From Peromyscus leucopus (Eukaryota; Chordata; Mammalia; Rodentia; Cricetidae), in NCBI RefSeq assembly GCF_004664715.2, contig NC_051074.1:15973678-16037677 (forward strand): a stretch of 64,000 bases of DNA, read 5' to 3'. The notes below the pieces were generated by a model. The model was not told where the DNA came from, did not search any database, and was given only the letters and a program-made list of their open reading frames with translations. This document shows positions 35,818-47,263 of the stretch, one piece after another. Both the position numbers and the translations under genes were made by a program. Position 1 is the stretch's first letter. Each line of letters opens with the position of its first letter.

Positions 35818-36456
35818 GATAACAAAAAATTAAAGTTACTCATTTCACCAGGATAAATAAAAGAATAAAGAAAGAAAAGAAAGGAAATCCTGAGAGAGAA
35901 GGGCCTAGAAAACAAACAAACAAACAAACAAAATTGCAAGGAAATTAAGAGTAAAGCATTAATTTGTACAGTAACAAGGCAAGTACCCCATGAAAGTGAT
36001 TGGAGAAGTAAGGAAATGCTTTGAACATGGTGTTCTGGATACCAATGATGCATGAGCACTCATAAGAAACACAGTATTGATTTGTATCTCATGCTTCTCA
36101 TATTAGAGGAATACATTTAACTGTTTATAGAACTTATTTTGCTTGTTTGTTGTTTTTCTCAACTGACAGCTGAAAATCAGAGACATCAGCATTTTGAAAG
36201 TCATCTTTTTTGCCCCTTGGAATTTCAATGAGGAAACAGTGTTGCATTATTTCTCCCCAAAACCTGGATAGTGCAGCTGGAAGCACAGAGCAGCACAGAC
36301 AGTGAGCCAGTGCTCATGGCTCTTTCTTCCCTGAGTGATACTTTGGGTCCTTATCAATATCAAAGGCACTCAGTTTGTTCTGAAGCCAGGCATCACCTCT
36401 GCATGTAGGAAAGACCCTCAATAATAAACCCAAAGTTCTTTTAGGCACCTAGACCT
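35818..36456. other. Unassigned stretch with a short (AAAC)n patch
   Basis: (AAAC)n at 35912-35933. No gene or other repeat recognised. Confidence 0.45.
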
Positions 36457-36470
36457 AGATCTGGTCTTTT

Positions 36471-36632
36471 TTGTTTTTTGGTATGGTTTTTCGAGACAGG
36501 GTTTCTCTGTGTAGCTTTGAGCCTTTCCTGGAACTCACTTGGTAGCCCAGGTTGGCCTCGAACTCACAGAGATCCGCCTGGCTCTGCCTCCCGAGTGCTG
36601 GGATTAAAGGCATGCGCCACCACCGCCCAGCA
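36471..36632 (-). mobile_element. Young B1 SINE with perfect target-site duplication
   Basis: Complete reverse B1 of the cricetid type (cagggtttctctgtgtagct, 'ggaactcacttggtagccc', gggattaaaggcatgcgcca). Flanks agatctggtctttt at 36457-36470 and 36633-36646 are identical over 14 bp. The low divergence and intact duplication suggest recent insertion. Confidence 0.96.
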
Positions 36633-36739
36633 AGATCTGGTCTTTTATATTGCTTTAAACTTTAATAAATTATTTTTGAATGTAGATGGTTATTCATTTA
36701 TATTTTTAACAATGTTATAGTTGTATGAATAATGTAAAC

Positions 36740-37103
36740 TGTTGCTGGAGGGCTTCTCTCCAGGTTCCCCAAGACCTACAGTCCCACAATCCACTTATAA
36801 AATAATTACTCAGACGCTTATATCACTTATAAACTGTATGGCCGTGGCAGGCTTCTTGCTAACTGTTCTTTTATATTAAAATAACCCATTTTTATAAATC
36901 TATACTTTGCCACGTGGCTGGTGGCTTACCAGAGTCTTTACATGCTGCTTGTCCTGGCGGTGGCTGCAGTGTCTCTCCCCTCAGCCTTCTACTTCCCAGA
37001 ATTCTCCTCTCTCCTTGTCCCACCTACTTCCTGCCTGGCAACCTACTTCCTACCTGGTCACTGGCCATCAGTGTTTTATTTATATAGAGCAATATCCACA
37101 GCA
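36740..37103 (-). mobile_element. LTR, family LTR-T, copy 1 (3' LTR of a minus-strand ERV)
   Basis: 364 bp, TGTTGCTGG...CCACAGCA, about 94-95% identical by eye to copy 2 at 49272 (same length, about 20 substitutions). On the minus strand it starts tgctgtggatattgctctat and has 'tataaataaaacac' near that end. The next bases to the right read, on the minus strand, aaaaagaaaaaaggggaag: a polypurine tract touching the LTR, so this is the 3' LTR of an element running right to left. The two open frames inside are non-coding. Confidence 0.9.
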
Positions 37104-37450
37104 CTTCCCCTTTTTTCTTTTTTTAAAAAGGAAGGTTTTAACTTTAACATGGTAAAATTACATATAACAAAACAATTACTGAACAAGAATTATAGTTACA
37201 ATATTAAAGAAGATGTCCTATCTATCTTATATTTGTGAGTTTAAGGTTTTATATCTAACTTATCTTTTATCATAACTGAGGAAATTACAACTATCTAGTT
37301 TTCAACCACATCAAAGACCTGAGAAGGAACATAATGGTACCAGAGAAATGGTAGATGGATGCAAGCAACTTTCGGGAATCTTGCAAAAGTAGACCAAGAC
37401 AGCTGGCAGCCTGGACAGTCACCTAATGTTTCTCAGCATTGTTGGTACAT
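37104..37450 (-). mobile_element. Remnant of ERV internal sequence next to LTR-T copy 1
   Basis: After the polypurine tract the sequence (acatggtaaaattacatata, 'cttttatcataactgagga', 'caaccacatcaaagacctga') resembles the 3' internal non-coding part of the rodent ERV that carries this LTR. There is no open frame for env or any other protein and no second LTR downstream. The right limit is approximate. Confidence 0.6.
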
Positions 37451-37867
37451 TAAATAAAAACACCTCAGATTTTAGTTTGGGATTTGACTAACTTATAGTA
37501 AATGCCAAACTACAGTTTATAGGCATGTTTATATACATTCATTTTGTAAGACTTCTCATATTTAAAAAGACGCTTCAAGTCTTGTCAATTGTAGATATAA
37601 AACATTTATTTGTTTAAAAACTGTTTATACTATTTATTTTAATGTAGATATTCCTTTGATTTTAATGAGAACAATAATTAATATCATGACAATTGATGGA
37701 AATAATAATTTTATTAAACATTTGAGAACAAATTAAGAAATATTTTGTATTAATGAATGTAAGAATAAAAAAATGGTCCTTGAACAACTTTTAAGTGGAG
37801 CTAGGATGTACCAAGGTTTCAAAATACAAACAACACAACATAAAACAAAACAAAACAGAAAACCCAG

Positions 37868-37880
37868 AAACACACACACG

Positions 37881-37932
<52 letters not shown>
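37868..37932. repeat. (CA)n microsatellite
   Basis: Long CA run with a few early interruptions, followed by CAAA units. Five overlapping open frames are artefacts of it. Confidence 0.97.
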
Positions 37933-37933
<1 letters not shown>

Positions 37934-38860
37934 CAAACAAACAAACAATATCCAAAGAAACTAACTTACCCAACATGTATGTGGCCCTAGATCCTTCCTC
38001 GCCACTGGGAAAAAAGTTGAAATTAATTTGTGAATCAGATTGATCATGGTATTTTCGTGTTTACAAATAGAAATATTTATGTGGATATCTTTTTCCCCCA
38101 GAATCTTAGGTCAATAAACTTTATTGAAACTGAGTCATTTTCAGTGGGTGCCTTCAGTAAGAAGACACTTTGGAGAGTTGCTTGAGAATACCAGAAAGTA
38201 GATGAAATATGTGGATGACATATATAAAGTAAACTGAGACAATAGATTGTACTTACATAGTTTTAATGTAAACACTTGTATCACATTGAAGTATAATTTA
38301 TATATAAAAGTATACTTGGAGAGTATCTCAGAGTAGACTATTATTAATTTAATACATATTCAACCCAGGAATTTTATCATGGTAAAAGTGTGTGTGTTAT
38401 ATTAATAAGAGTAAATTTCTACTCAGTATTTTCTCTGAAGTTAATGGAAGGTAGTTCCAGGGTACTGCAGGACAACATGAGTTGTTTGAGGAATATCAAG
38501 GAACACTTCCTCAGGGTATGGAACATTAGCTGTAAACTAAAAGATCAATGTTTATAAATCAATAAGCAATTACGATCAGAATTTTCTGAACCTAAGGTGC
38601 ACAAATGGTAAAGTAAGAAAAGTCTGATGGAAATCACTGTGGAAAATGGTTACAAAGAGAAAATAGTGCAGCCCAATAAAGCCACAGAAGCAAGTCATGA
38701 ACAGTTCATACAACTACAGTTCAACTTCAAAACTGAGGACCTCTTTATATCTTTGATATAAAATTATTGAATAGTCTAAAGGAAAACATTAAGTTGTTAC
38801 TGCATTTGGTACGTTAGAAAGAATTCACTAGTTTTTGGCACAAGTAATTAGAAATTCAAC
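37933..38860. other. Unassigned stretch
   Basis: No recognised gene or repeat. Confidence 0.45.
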
Positions 38861-39013
38861 ACACACACATATATACATTATATATGTATATATATATATA
38901 TATGTAGATAGATAGATAGAAGGTAGATAGATATATGATAGAGAGATAGATTGATTGATAGATAAATAGACAGATAGAGAGAGAGACAGAGAGACAGAGA
39001 CAGAGATAGATAT
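38861..39013. repeat. Compound microsatellite (CA, TA, GATA, GA, GACA)
   Basis: Successive blocks of acac, tatata, gatagata and gagagaca units over about 150 bp. Confidence 0.93.
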
Positions 39014-39234
39014 TTGATGATTGTGGATGGGCTTTGCGTTTTAAGTTAAGAGAAATGTAATGATTGGAATGTCAAGGATCAAGAAGCATTTTAGAAATCT
39101 TTACAGCCAAGAATTTAATTTGAACAAATAGTTGATAGTTGAGGTTATTTATGCAGTGAATGTTGATTAAGGCAGTGACTTATGGTTGGACAAGGTGCTG
39201 AGAATAAGTGACATTTGAGTGATGAGTCATATCC

Positions 39235-39780
39235 ATTATCACACTCTCAAAACCTCAGGGAACATCACACAAGATGGTTTGGAAAGAATCAAAGAATCAG
39301 ATGGTGGGAAGTAGGACTGTGAAGCACTGTCTTCTGGGCATGACATGGCCAACATATTCATGAATTCCCAACAGCTGTGGATACCTGGATAGGGCCAATA
39401 CTACTTTCAAAGCCATCTACATTCAGGCATGGATAGGGGTGGATTCACCAGAATGTGATGTTCCCTAAGGAGATAATGACAGTTTATGGTTGCCAGGGTA
39501 AGTGGAGTCATTGCTTCCAACTATAGCCCCTGATGAGCAGCTCTTGCCCCAAGGGAGAGCTCTACAACCAGGCATGCCACTTGGATGGACCTAGCCAATG
39601 TCATTCACAAAACAGAAATAAAGCAAAAAGATGTGAAAATGTGAAGGGAATGTATTTGGAGGAAAGGCGAGTAGTGATGGTGGAAGGCCAGAGGAAAGAA
39701 GTGGTATGAGTGTGATCAGAATACATTATGCACATGTGTGAAATTGGTCAAAAATAAATTCAAATGAATATCAAAGATAT
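39235..39780 (+). mobile_element. LINE-1 3' UTR and tail
   Basis: Matches a known rodent L1 3' UTR form: gaagcactgtcttctgggca, 'tgacatggccaacatattca', 'cagctgtggatacctggat', 'cactagggataagaca'-like middle and a late 'gtgtgatcagaatacattatg' followed by aaataaattcaaa. The complement of the same form lies at 46260-46960. Confidence 0.8.
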
Positions 39781-40554
39781 GACTGCGTGAATGAAACTTA
39801 ATGTCACATACTGAATGTGACTCACACCTTAAAGCAGGTATTAGCAATTCTTCTTTTACACAGGGTCATGCAGTGAATAACCTAAATTTTGTGAGTCTTG
39901 AATGTTTTCATGAAACCATGAAATCCTACAATTGCAATGGGAGATCAGTCAAATTATTAATCGGTAAATATGAGTTCTGTGTTCTGGGAAAAGTTTATTT
40001 ATACAAACTGATTTTGTCTTTGAAATAGCTATATTTCTTCTGACTTATGGCTTAAATCGTTGGAGAAAAGAAAAAAATGAGAGAGGGAAGGAAGGAACAA
40101 GAAGGAGAGGGGTTAAGGAGATGTAGAAATTAAGGGAAGGTGTAAGGGGAAGGGAGGGAGGGGGAGACTAAGTCCCCAGGCCCACAGAATTTTATTTAAT
40201 TTATTCAGGGATTTGATGGGTATTGAAACGGGGCACTGCCTAGGAACTAAATTTTAAAACTCAATAGACAACTCCAATGCCTATTTTATTGAGATCAGAA
40301 CAGATCAGACAAATAGGGTGAAGATGAAAGAAAAGTAAGGCTTTCACAAAAAGGATACAAAGCATAAGATGCTTCATGAAGGGATATAATAATAACAATA
40401 ATAATAAAATTAATAATAATAATAGTTTTCTGGACCAAGAAGATGGATCAGCTGGAAAAGGTGCGTGGACAGAAGCCCAATGACTGGTGTTTAGAGATGT
40501 GGAACCCAAATAAAACCCAAACACTTTGTCACACACCTGAAAATATAGAGCTCC
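39781..40554. other. Unassigned stretch with a GA-rich tract and an AAT tract
   Basis: Purine-only-like stretch at 40067-40175 (agagagggaaggaaggaac and on) and (AAT)n at 40389-40424. No gene recognised. Confidence 0.5.
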
Positions 40555-40745
40555 TACAACCAAAGGAGAGATGAGGGCAGGAAACTTCCTGCAATCTCAT
40601 AGGCCAGCTAGCTTGGAGCATGCAGATCCTGCCTTAAAAAGGGTATGAAATGAAGTTCCACACCCAGATTAGCCTCTGACTACACACTGGCAAAAGTATG
40701 TGTGTGCTCTTTCATATAAGAAAACACACACACACACACACACAC
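40555..40745 (+). mobile_element. Old B4/RSINE-type SINE with (CA)n end
   Basis: Contains 'ctcataggccagctagctt', 'gatcctgccttaaaaagg' and 'tagcctctgactacacac', ending in a (CA)n run at 40726-40744. Same family as 17864 and 44880. Diverged. Confidence 0.55.
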
Positions 40746-40749
40746 TTTT

Positions 40750-40830
40750 TGGAGACATGATCTTTTAATGTGGTACTAGTTGACCATGAATTTAAAGCAA
40801 TCTTCCTGCCTCAGCCTTTCAAATTTGTCC
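40750..40830 (-). mobile_element. B1-like fragment, reverse
   Basis: ggagacatgatcttttaatg, 'tgaccatgaatttaaagcaa' and tcttcctgcctcagcctttc follow the order of the B1 complement. Short and badly worn. Confidence 0.45.
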
Positions 40831-42834
40831 AACAATAATAAAGATTTCATAGTTGCTAATGATTTCATGCTTGCTTTGCATGCACTTATTCACAGCACTC
40901 ATGAATAAATATTTAGGTAAGTATTATATACTAGTGTCATAGAAAAAACTTTCTGAAGTTGGTTTACTTCCTCTACCATCGGAGATATGGGGATTGAGGT
41001 CAGGTCATCAGATTCATGAGGCAAGTGCCTTTACCTGTTGAGCCATCTCATATATCTCCTTTTTGGAAAATAAGTGACAAATAAAATGATAAATGAGGTA
41101 ACTTGCCGATGGTCACAGAATATCTAATAACAGACAGGAAGATCTAACTCAACACTGACCTTTTTGAAAGCACATTAGGGACTATACGAAAACCTAATTC
41201 ATTATTTATAGTAAGATTAATGAAAAGAATTTTTTTAACAAAAAAATAGATTTTAGTTTCAGAGGATAAGAAAGTGAAGTGCACATGTGCAACCACAGTG
41301 AAGATGTGGGAAGTTATGACTATGTACTAAGTAATTCTGACCAGATGATTGCTAGGTGAATAGTGTTGAAGTTCACTTATTTGTGTAAAATTTATAGGAA
41401 ACCTGCATACTTGTAATTATAAGAGGGATGCATTATTAATGACAAATTTCAAAACTAAAAGAACCAAATAGAAAGAAACTTAGAGAAAAACAACATGACA
41501 GTTAACAATACAGGTTTTTGAAAAAGGGGATAAACCAGACCTTGAACAAAAATAAGAGCTATGGTTTTGATAGACCGAACAATATTTTACTCATAGCTAC
41601 AAGAAGAGATATGGCTGTAGCTGCACATTGGTGTGGTTTATTTGTATAGAAAATATGGCAATTCTATGTAAGATTCCTTTTTCCTACAAAGCACATGTGC
41701 AAAGATATCACATTCTGGCATAGTGTGTGTGTGGGGGGGGGCATGTTGAGGAAATAGTAACATTGCTCAGCATCCCTGAGAATATTTGTGGTGGCTGCTT
41801 TGATTTGGTAGATCGTGGGTTTGTTGAACTGGATTTGGAATAATGAGAGTAACCTTACCAGACTCAGATAAGGATGTCATTTTGTCATAAATAACATGAT
41901 AAGCCATTTGGGAGCTGGAGTTTTATATAACATTCTATAATCCTTCTGACACAATCTCCTCATTGATTCTAAAACTGCTGAGCTCAAATGTCTACTAGTA
42001 ATAACCAAACTCTTTTAAGAGTACATGTTTTCACATTACATTTTGCATACTAATTTTCGACAGTTTTATGAGATAAATCTTAAAATAATTTAATTCTAGT
42101 ATTTAGAGACAGCAAACTAGTATAGATTTTTTAACAATTAATTTCCTCAGATTTATTTAAAAATAATACCTCTTTCAAAATAAAACTTTTCTTAACAAAA
42201 TGTGCTCTTCATATGCAATAAAATGAATAGGTTGAAAATACCTAAAATTCTTTCATTGTACTTTGTCTATTAATTCTTTATGAAATAGTTTGCATAATTA
42301 CTTCAAATCAAATAAAAAGGATATATTTTAGTTATGTCATAATGTATGTACAAAATTGAATGACATTTAGGAGGAAATAACTTATTCAATAACTTGATGG
42401 CTCTAAGATGGCTTATAAATTTTAAAATCCCATACATGATTTCCTCTTTGAAAAATTTAAAATAGATTCATAATAAATATGTTACTCCCTGTTTTACCTT
42501 TTCAATCCAGATAAACATATTTTGAAATATAATTATCAATTAAAATTATTTGATATTTTTCCTTAATGATTATTCTTATTATAATGCTGTAGTTTTAATC
42601 TTTTTTGCTGAAGATTAGGATGATATCAAATCAGAAAAGCATACATTCCTTGTCGTTCTTTCTTGATTCTTGCAGGAAGTGAATAAGCATGTAAAGTTTG
42701 CAGAACACAATTTAACGAGAAGGGAGAGAATTTTATACATAAAATCATGTGCTTTGATCAACTCCACTCTTACTCCTTTTGTTCAGTCCCTCTCATCACC
42801 TCCCAATGTATCCTCTTTTAGGAAAACACTTTAT
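40831..42834. other. Unassigned AT-rich stretch, ~2 kb
   Basis: The longest run of the window in which I recognise almost no repeats. A short G run follows (GT)n at 41723-41740. No convincing exon was seen: one acceptor-like ttcttgcag at 42667-42675 is followed by an open frame without family likeness. Confidence 0.45.
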
Positions 42835-43041
42835 CTTATGTTATATGTATGGGTATTTTTCCTTCATGTATATCTGTGTACCATGTACATGTCTGGTGCC
42901 TGCATGGTCCACAAGAGGACACAGATCCCCTGGAAACTGGACTACAGACTTTGCCAGCTCCATGTCGGTGCCAGGAATCAAACTTACATATTTGGAAGAG
43001 CAGCTTGTGTCATAACTGCTGCTAAGCCATCTCTCTAGACC
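42835..43041 (-). mobile_element. B3 SINE, reverse
   Basis: Diagnostic complement text: gtacatgtctggtgcctgca, 'cacagatcccctggaaactg', 'ccatgtcggtgccaggaatc' and the head complement 'gctgctaagccatctctcta'. Full length. The open frames here are this SINE. Confidence 0.9.
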
Positions 43042-43074
43042 CTCGTGCACTCTTTGACAGATGATGCAAGTCCA

Positions 43075-43295
43075 TTTAGCAATGCTACTCTAGGAATGGA
43101 TGTATGGATGTAGAACCATTCACAGAAACTTAGGGAACCTACAGGATATATCTGGAATAAATTTACCCTCATTCCTTCAGAAGCCATCAGTTGTTAATAA
43201 TGCCTCAACTCAGAGCAAACCTTGATGAGCCTCTCCCCAACCCAATGCTAGAGTTTTGGTTGGCTTGATCTAATGCAGGTAAAATTCATGCTTTT
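43075..43295 (-). mobile_element. LINE-1 3' fragment, reverse
   Basis: Complement of the L1 3' UTR form at 39235: 'gaagccatcagttgttaata', gatgagcctctccccaaccc, 'tggcttgatctaatgcagg'. Partial and old. Confidence 0.55.
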
Positions 43296-44737
43296 AAATA
43301 GCTGAGAATTCACATATGACACTGTCAAACAAAAACTATTTTTATAAATAGAAGAAAGAGTATCAGAGGAAAGGGAAATGGATGAGATAGGAAAGAAATG
43401 GGTAGATAAAACACAGTAACAATCAATATTCTAGGGTATGCTATAGTGAGTTACTTTCAAATGTTCTGTTTACTCAAATGTTAGCCAAGCTAATGTTTTG
43501 GCTTGCTTTCCTTCCTTTTTTCCTCTATACCAATGGATACAAATGTCAATTTAACTTCACCAGGCAACCTCCTTCAACTGTGCAATTAAAAGGGAATGAC
43601 TGAATAAGATTCTTAGAGTAAGGAAAAAAAAACATTTTAGGAAGAAGTGGGGAGATTTGAGTGTGTTAGAAGTTACAGTGTGCAGGAAGAAAATAGCATA
43701 TTAAGGGAAGAAAGATGTAGTTGGACAGTGGTGGAGCATTCCTGAGACTATTGGTTTGGAGACAACTCTGCACTGGTGACTAAGCTGATCTTTTGTGGGA
43801 TAAAATTGATTTTCTCAGTTTTCAACCCCCATTGATTTTGTTTAAGTATTTCTGACATGTGAATCAAAAATATAGTGCTGCTTTATTTATTTAATTATTT
43901 TTTTGGATAACATATGTGCTGAGTGCTCAACACAAAATAAATAAATATAAACACTTTTGCTGTGTGTATAATTTTTGAAATTATGAAGCTTTTACTTTAA
44001 ACACCTAATTTTGTAGTCTACACAGAAAATGGAAACTATCACAACTTTAACTATGATCATTATATTTATTATTTTAATATTTACCTTTTAATAAATTTAA
44101 ATGAGAGTCCTGGTTCATCTTCATTTGAAGCATCTTACATGTAAGGCAATCTGAATAAATAAATATTATTGCCAAACGATTTTGTGACTGTTTTATATTT
44201 GTTTTTAAAATCCTCTGCTGCATAACTAACATCTGTGTACCCGGAAAATTCCTAGATACACATAAGAAAACAGTTTAATGGAAATGAGCCCTCTAGGTTA
44301 AGAGAACAAATTTGACAGCACCTTCTCTAGTTGTCAAGATTACTCAAGGTACCCAGGGAGAAACTGCTCAACCATAAACATTGTATCAAGTAGGAAGCCT
44401 ACATTTTCAGTTAAGACATGCTGTGTGTAAAGATAAAGTATGAGTATGAACAGAAGTCTTGACTATTGTGATCCTTATATGCATAGTAGAAGATTTGGAA
44501 TCTTATAGAATTCTGTTGGGTATATTAATATCGCTGACAGGAAAAAAAAATGTTTCAGTTTGTATTTTACATAGATTTATGAATTAAGTATTTGGAATAT
44601 ATTTGTAAAATTTGATAATTAGAATGGCAATCAGGAAATGATGCAGTTTTGATGACAAGACACAAGAGACTGAGGCAGTAAGATTTCAAGTTCAAGGTTA
44701 ATATGCTGAACTTAATGAGATTCTTTTTTCAATGTAT
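43296..44737. other. Unassigned stretch
   Basis: AT-rich and without recognised genes or repeats. Confidence 0.45.
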
Positions 44738-44806
44738 TATGTGTGTGTATGTATTTATATATGTGTGTCTCTGTGTGTATTTGTATGTTTGTGTCTGTGT
44801 GTGTGT
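44738..44806. repeat. Interrupted (GT)n
   Basis: GTGT blocks separated by ATGT, TTGT and CTCT units. Confidence 0.9.
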
Positions 44807-44884
44807 TGGCAAGATTACTGTTGGAAAAGTTCATGGTGTGAACACAGGTGTATCTGAGTTTGTGTCTCTTGGATCTAAATACAA

Positions 44885-45150
44885 GTCTGTTTGAGTAGTG
44901 TACACCTGTAATCCTAGTCCTGGGGATGAAGAGATAGGAATATCTCCAGAGCTTGTTACTTAGTCTTGCTGGAATCAATCAGTGAGCTCCAATTTCAGTG
45001 AGAGACCTTTTCTCAAAATGTAAGTTGGGGAGTGATTGAGAAAGACATCTAACATCTTGGGTCAGCACACAAATGTTTACATGTACATTCACGAGAATAC
45101 ACACATGAACCTGTATACATATACACACAAACACCTAAATAAGAATTTTT
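44885..45150 (+). mobile_element. Old B4/RSINE-type SINE
   Basis: Contains gtacacctgtaatcctagtc, 'agtgagctccaatttcagtg', 'agagaccttttctcaaaatg' and 'gtgattgagaaagacatcta', ending in a CACA-rich tail. One of four members of this family in the window. Confidence 0.7.
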
Positions 45151-45323
45151 AAGAAGACTAGAGGCGTTGCTTAGAGTTAAAACACTTGCTTAGCATGTTA
45201 AAGACCCAATAGCTAATCCCAGGTACCAAAGTGGACAAGAAGAAAATAAACAAATCCATATAGTTAATAGGATTCAATGGTTGATTGAAGAAGTATGGTA
45301 AAGAGTAGTAAGTGCCTATTAAA

Positions 45324-45498
45324 GGTGGTGGCACACACCTTTAATCCCAGCACTCGGGAGGAAGAGGCAGGCGGATCTCTGTAATTCCTTGGACAGCCTG
45401 GGCTACCAAGTGAGTTCCAGGAAAGGCACAAAGCTACACAGAGAAATCCTGTCTTGAAACCCCCACCCCTCAAAAAAAGAAACTAAAAAAAAAAAGTA
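45324..45498 (+). mobile_element. B1 SINE
   Basis: Monomer from aaaggtggtggcacacacct to aaatcctgtcttgaaacccc, with the cricetid-type gggctaccaagtgagttcca insert and an A-rich tail. Its first few bases are missing. Confidence 0.93.
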
Positions 45499-45985
45499 AA
45501 GAAGGAATGTTTAACATTTATAACTTCTTCCCACACTGTCACTGAGCTTTTCTCTATTTAGATGTGACCATTGCTTAAGGTCCTGGGACTTAACAAAAAA
45601 TAATAGAATCTTATGTACTAATTGCCATCAGCCTTCTGGTTTTCTTATTATATCTTCCTATTCACATGGCTGTAGGTGTTAATAGTTGATAGATGTATAT
45701 TTATTGGCTGTCACCAGGAAACATAGGTTATGAACCAGGTTGAAAGTCCCTGCAGGTCATGTTCCATTAGCGGCCTCTCCAACTTTGCAGACCATTATGT
45801 TAATTGAAAAGTACTAATTTCTGACTGTTGAAATCTATTACTCAGTGATATGAAGATCCATTTGGATATTAATGAGCCATTTCTATGACCATGCCTTCTA
45901 ACATCAACCCTGGCTGGCAGAAGAAAGAAATCATTCAGTTTCCAAGTGAGGGCAATGTTTCCATCATTATATAAATGGCATTATA
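45499..45985. other. Unassigned stretch
   Basis: No recognised gene or repeat. Confidence 0.45.
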
Positions 45986-45989
45986 TTTG

Positions 45990-46118
45990 TTGTTGTTGTT
46001 TCAGAGTCTCATGTAGCCCAGGCTGGCCACAAACTTGATATGCAGCCAACACTGGTCCTGACATCCTGATCCTGTAGCCTCTAGCATCCATATAGACTTG
46101 AACCACCATGATCATTAT
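45990..46118 (-). mobile_element. Old B1-type SINE, reverse
   Basis: (TTG)n, then tcagagtctcatgtagccca, ggctggccacaaacttgata and 'tgaaccaccatgatcattat'. The order matches the complement of an old 7SL-derived monomer. Confidence 0.75.
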
Positions 46119-46149
46119 TGTGCATTTCTCTTATGCACTTTTTACATAT

Positions 46150-46960
46150 TCTTTGAAATTTCATACAACATATTTTTTAACATATCTTACCACCTACAAC
46201 TTCTTTAATAACCACTGTCTCTACTCTCTTATCCCTTCACACTCAACTTGGAGATATTTTCTTTTTTGGTTTCTCCACTGAGTCCATGTGTCTGAGTCCA
46301 GACTAGTCTGTGTGAGTGAGACCTGCATGCCATGTGGTCAACTTAACAGGAGTCACATTATTAAAAAAGCAAAGGAAAACAAACAACAGAAAACCCTGAC
46401 TCCCCCTCTTCTGGTTACATTCAAAGACTAATAGTTCCTCAAGTTGTGGTAGTATTTCTTATCCCTTTATGTTGGGATTATGTCAGGGTGAAACTTGAAC
46501 AAATCTTCTATACACTGTCACAGTCTCTTTGAGCCCATATGTACATTGTCCTATTGTTCCTGGAAAACACTGTTCTTTGATGTTACCAGCCTCTAATGGC
46601 TCACTCAATCTTTCTACTCCTTCTTCTGCAATTCCTGATCCTTTGGGTATGGGATATGATATGTATGTCTGTTTCAGAGCTGAGCACTCCATAGTCTTTT
46701 ACTCTCTGCACATTGATAAATAGGGGGAGAGTCTCATGTTAAATATTATTAATTGTAAGAAGTAGATTTGCTGGTAGGAGCTGAGACATGTTCTGCTCTA
46801 TGGTTATAGCTATAAGTCAATAGGGGTCATTTTAATATTATGTCCATTTAACAGAGTAATAGTATCAAGTTCTCTTCTAGGTTTATAAACTATATAGCCA
46901 CATGTTCTTAGTCCCTTTAGAAGTTCCAGGTATGTTTATTAAGACATGACCTTAAATCTA
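46150..46960 (-). mobile_element. LINE-1 3' UTR, reverse
   Basis: Complement of the L1 form at 39235, extended further 5': 'tctccactgagtccatgtgt', 'tctttctactccttcttctg', gctgagcactccatagtctt, 'aaggtcattttaatattatg'-like and 'gtccatttaacagagtaata'. Strongly diverged. The open frames inside are not conserved coding sequence. Confidence 0.7.
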
Positions 46961-47176
46961 ATCATAAAAGAAGGGTGAACATCACATGTTCTGAACATTT
47001 TAAGAAGTCCATCATTATCACGTGATGTCAACATAAAAAAAGCAACAATATATGCAGCAATATTGATTCAGGATTTTTCTCTTCATTCTTCAATTTTCTA
47101 TGTTTTTCATAATTTAGACATCTTTGTGAAAGAAAGAAGAAATCAGAAACAACTACTTACATGCCAGGGAAATTAT

Positions 47177-47181
<5 letters not shown>

Positions 47182-47223
<42 letters not shown>

Positions 47224-47263
47224 GTCTCTCTCTCTCTCTCTCTCTCTCCTTCCTTCCTTCCTT
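47182..47263. repeat. (TC)n followed by (TTCC)n
   Basis: About 33 TC units with two TG interruptions, then four TTCC units. A pair of Ser-Leu open frames is only the repeat. Confidence 0.97.

Noticed and set aside
38265..38273. aatgtaaac, identical to the left flank of LTR-T copy 1 (36731-36739)
   Set aside because: Nine AT-rich bases with no LTR end beside it; too weak to call a target duplication.
39781..40200. GA-rich tract as a possible triplex-forming or regulatory element
   Set aside because: Could equally be a worn L1 polypurine end or simple repeat; nothing in the sequence decides.
42667..43038. Acceptor-like site followed by an open frame, possible exon
   Set aside because: Most of the frame is a reverse B3 SINE; no donor, no family match.
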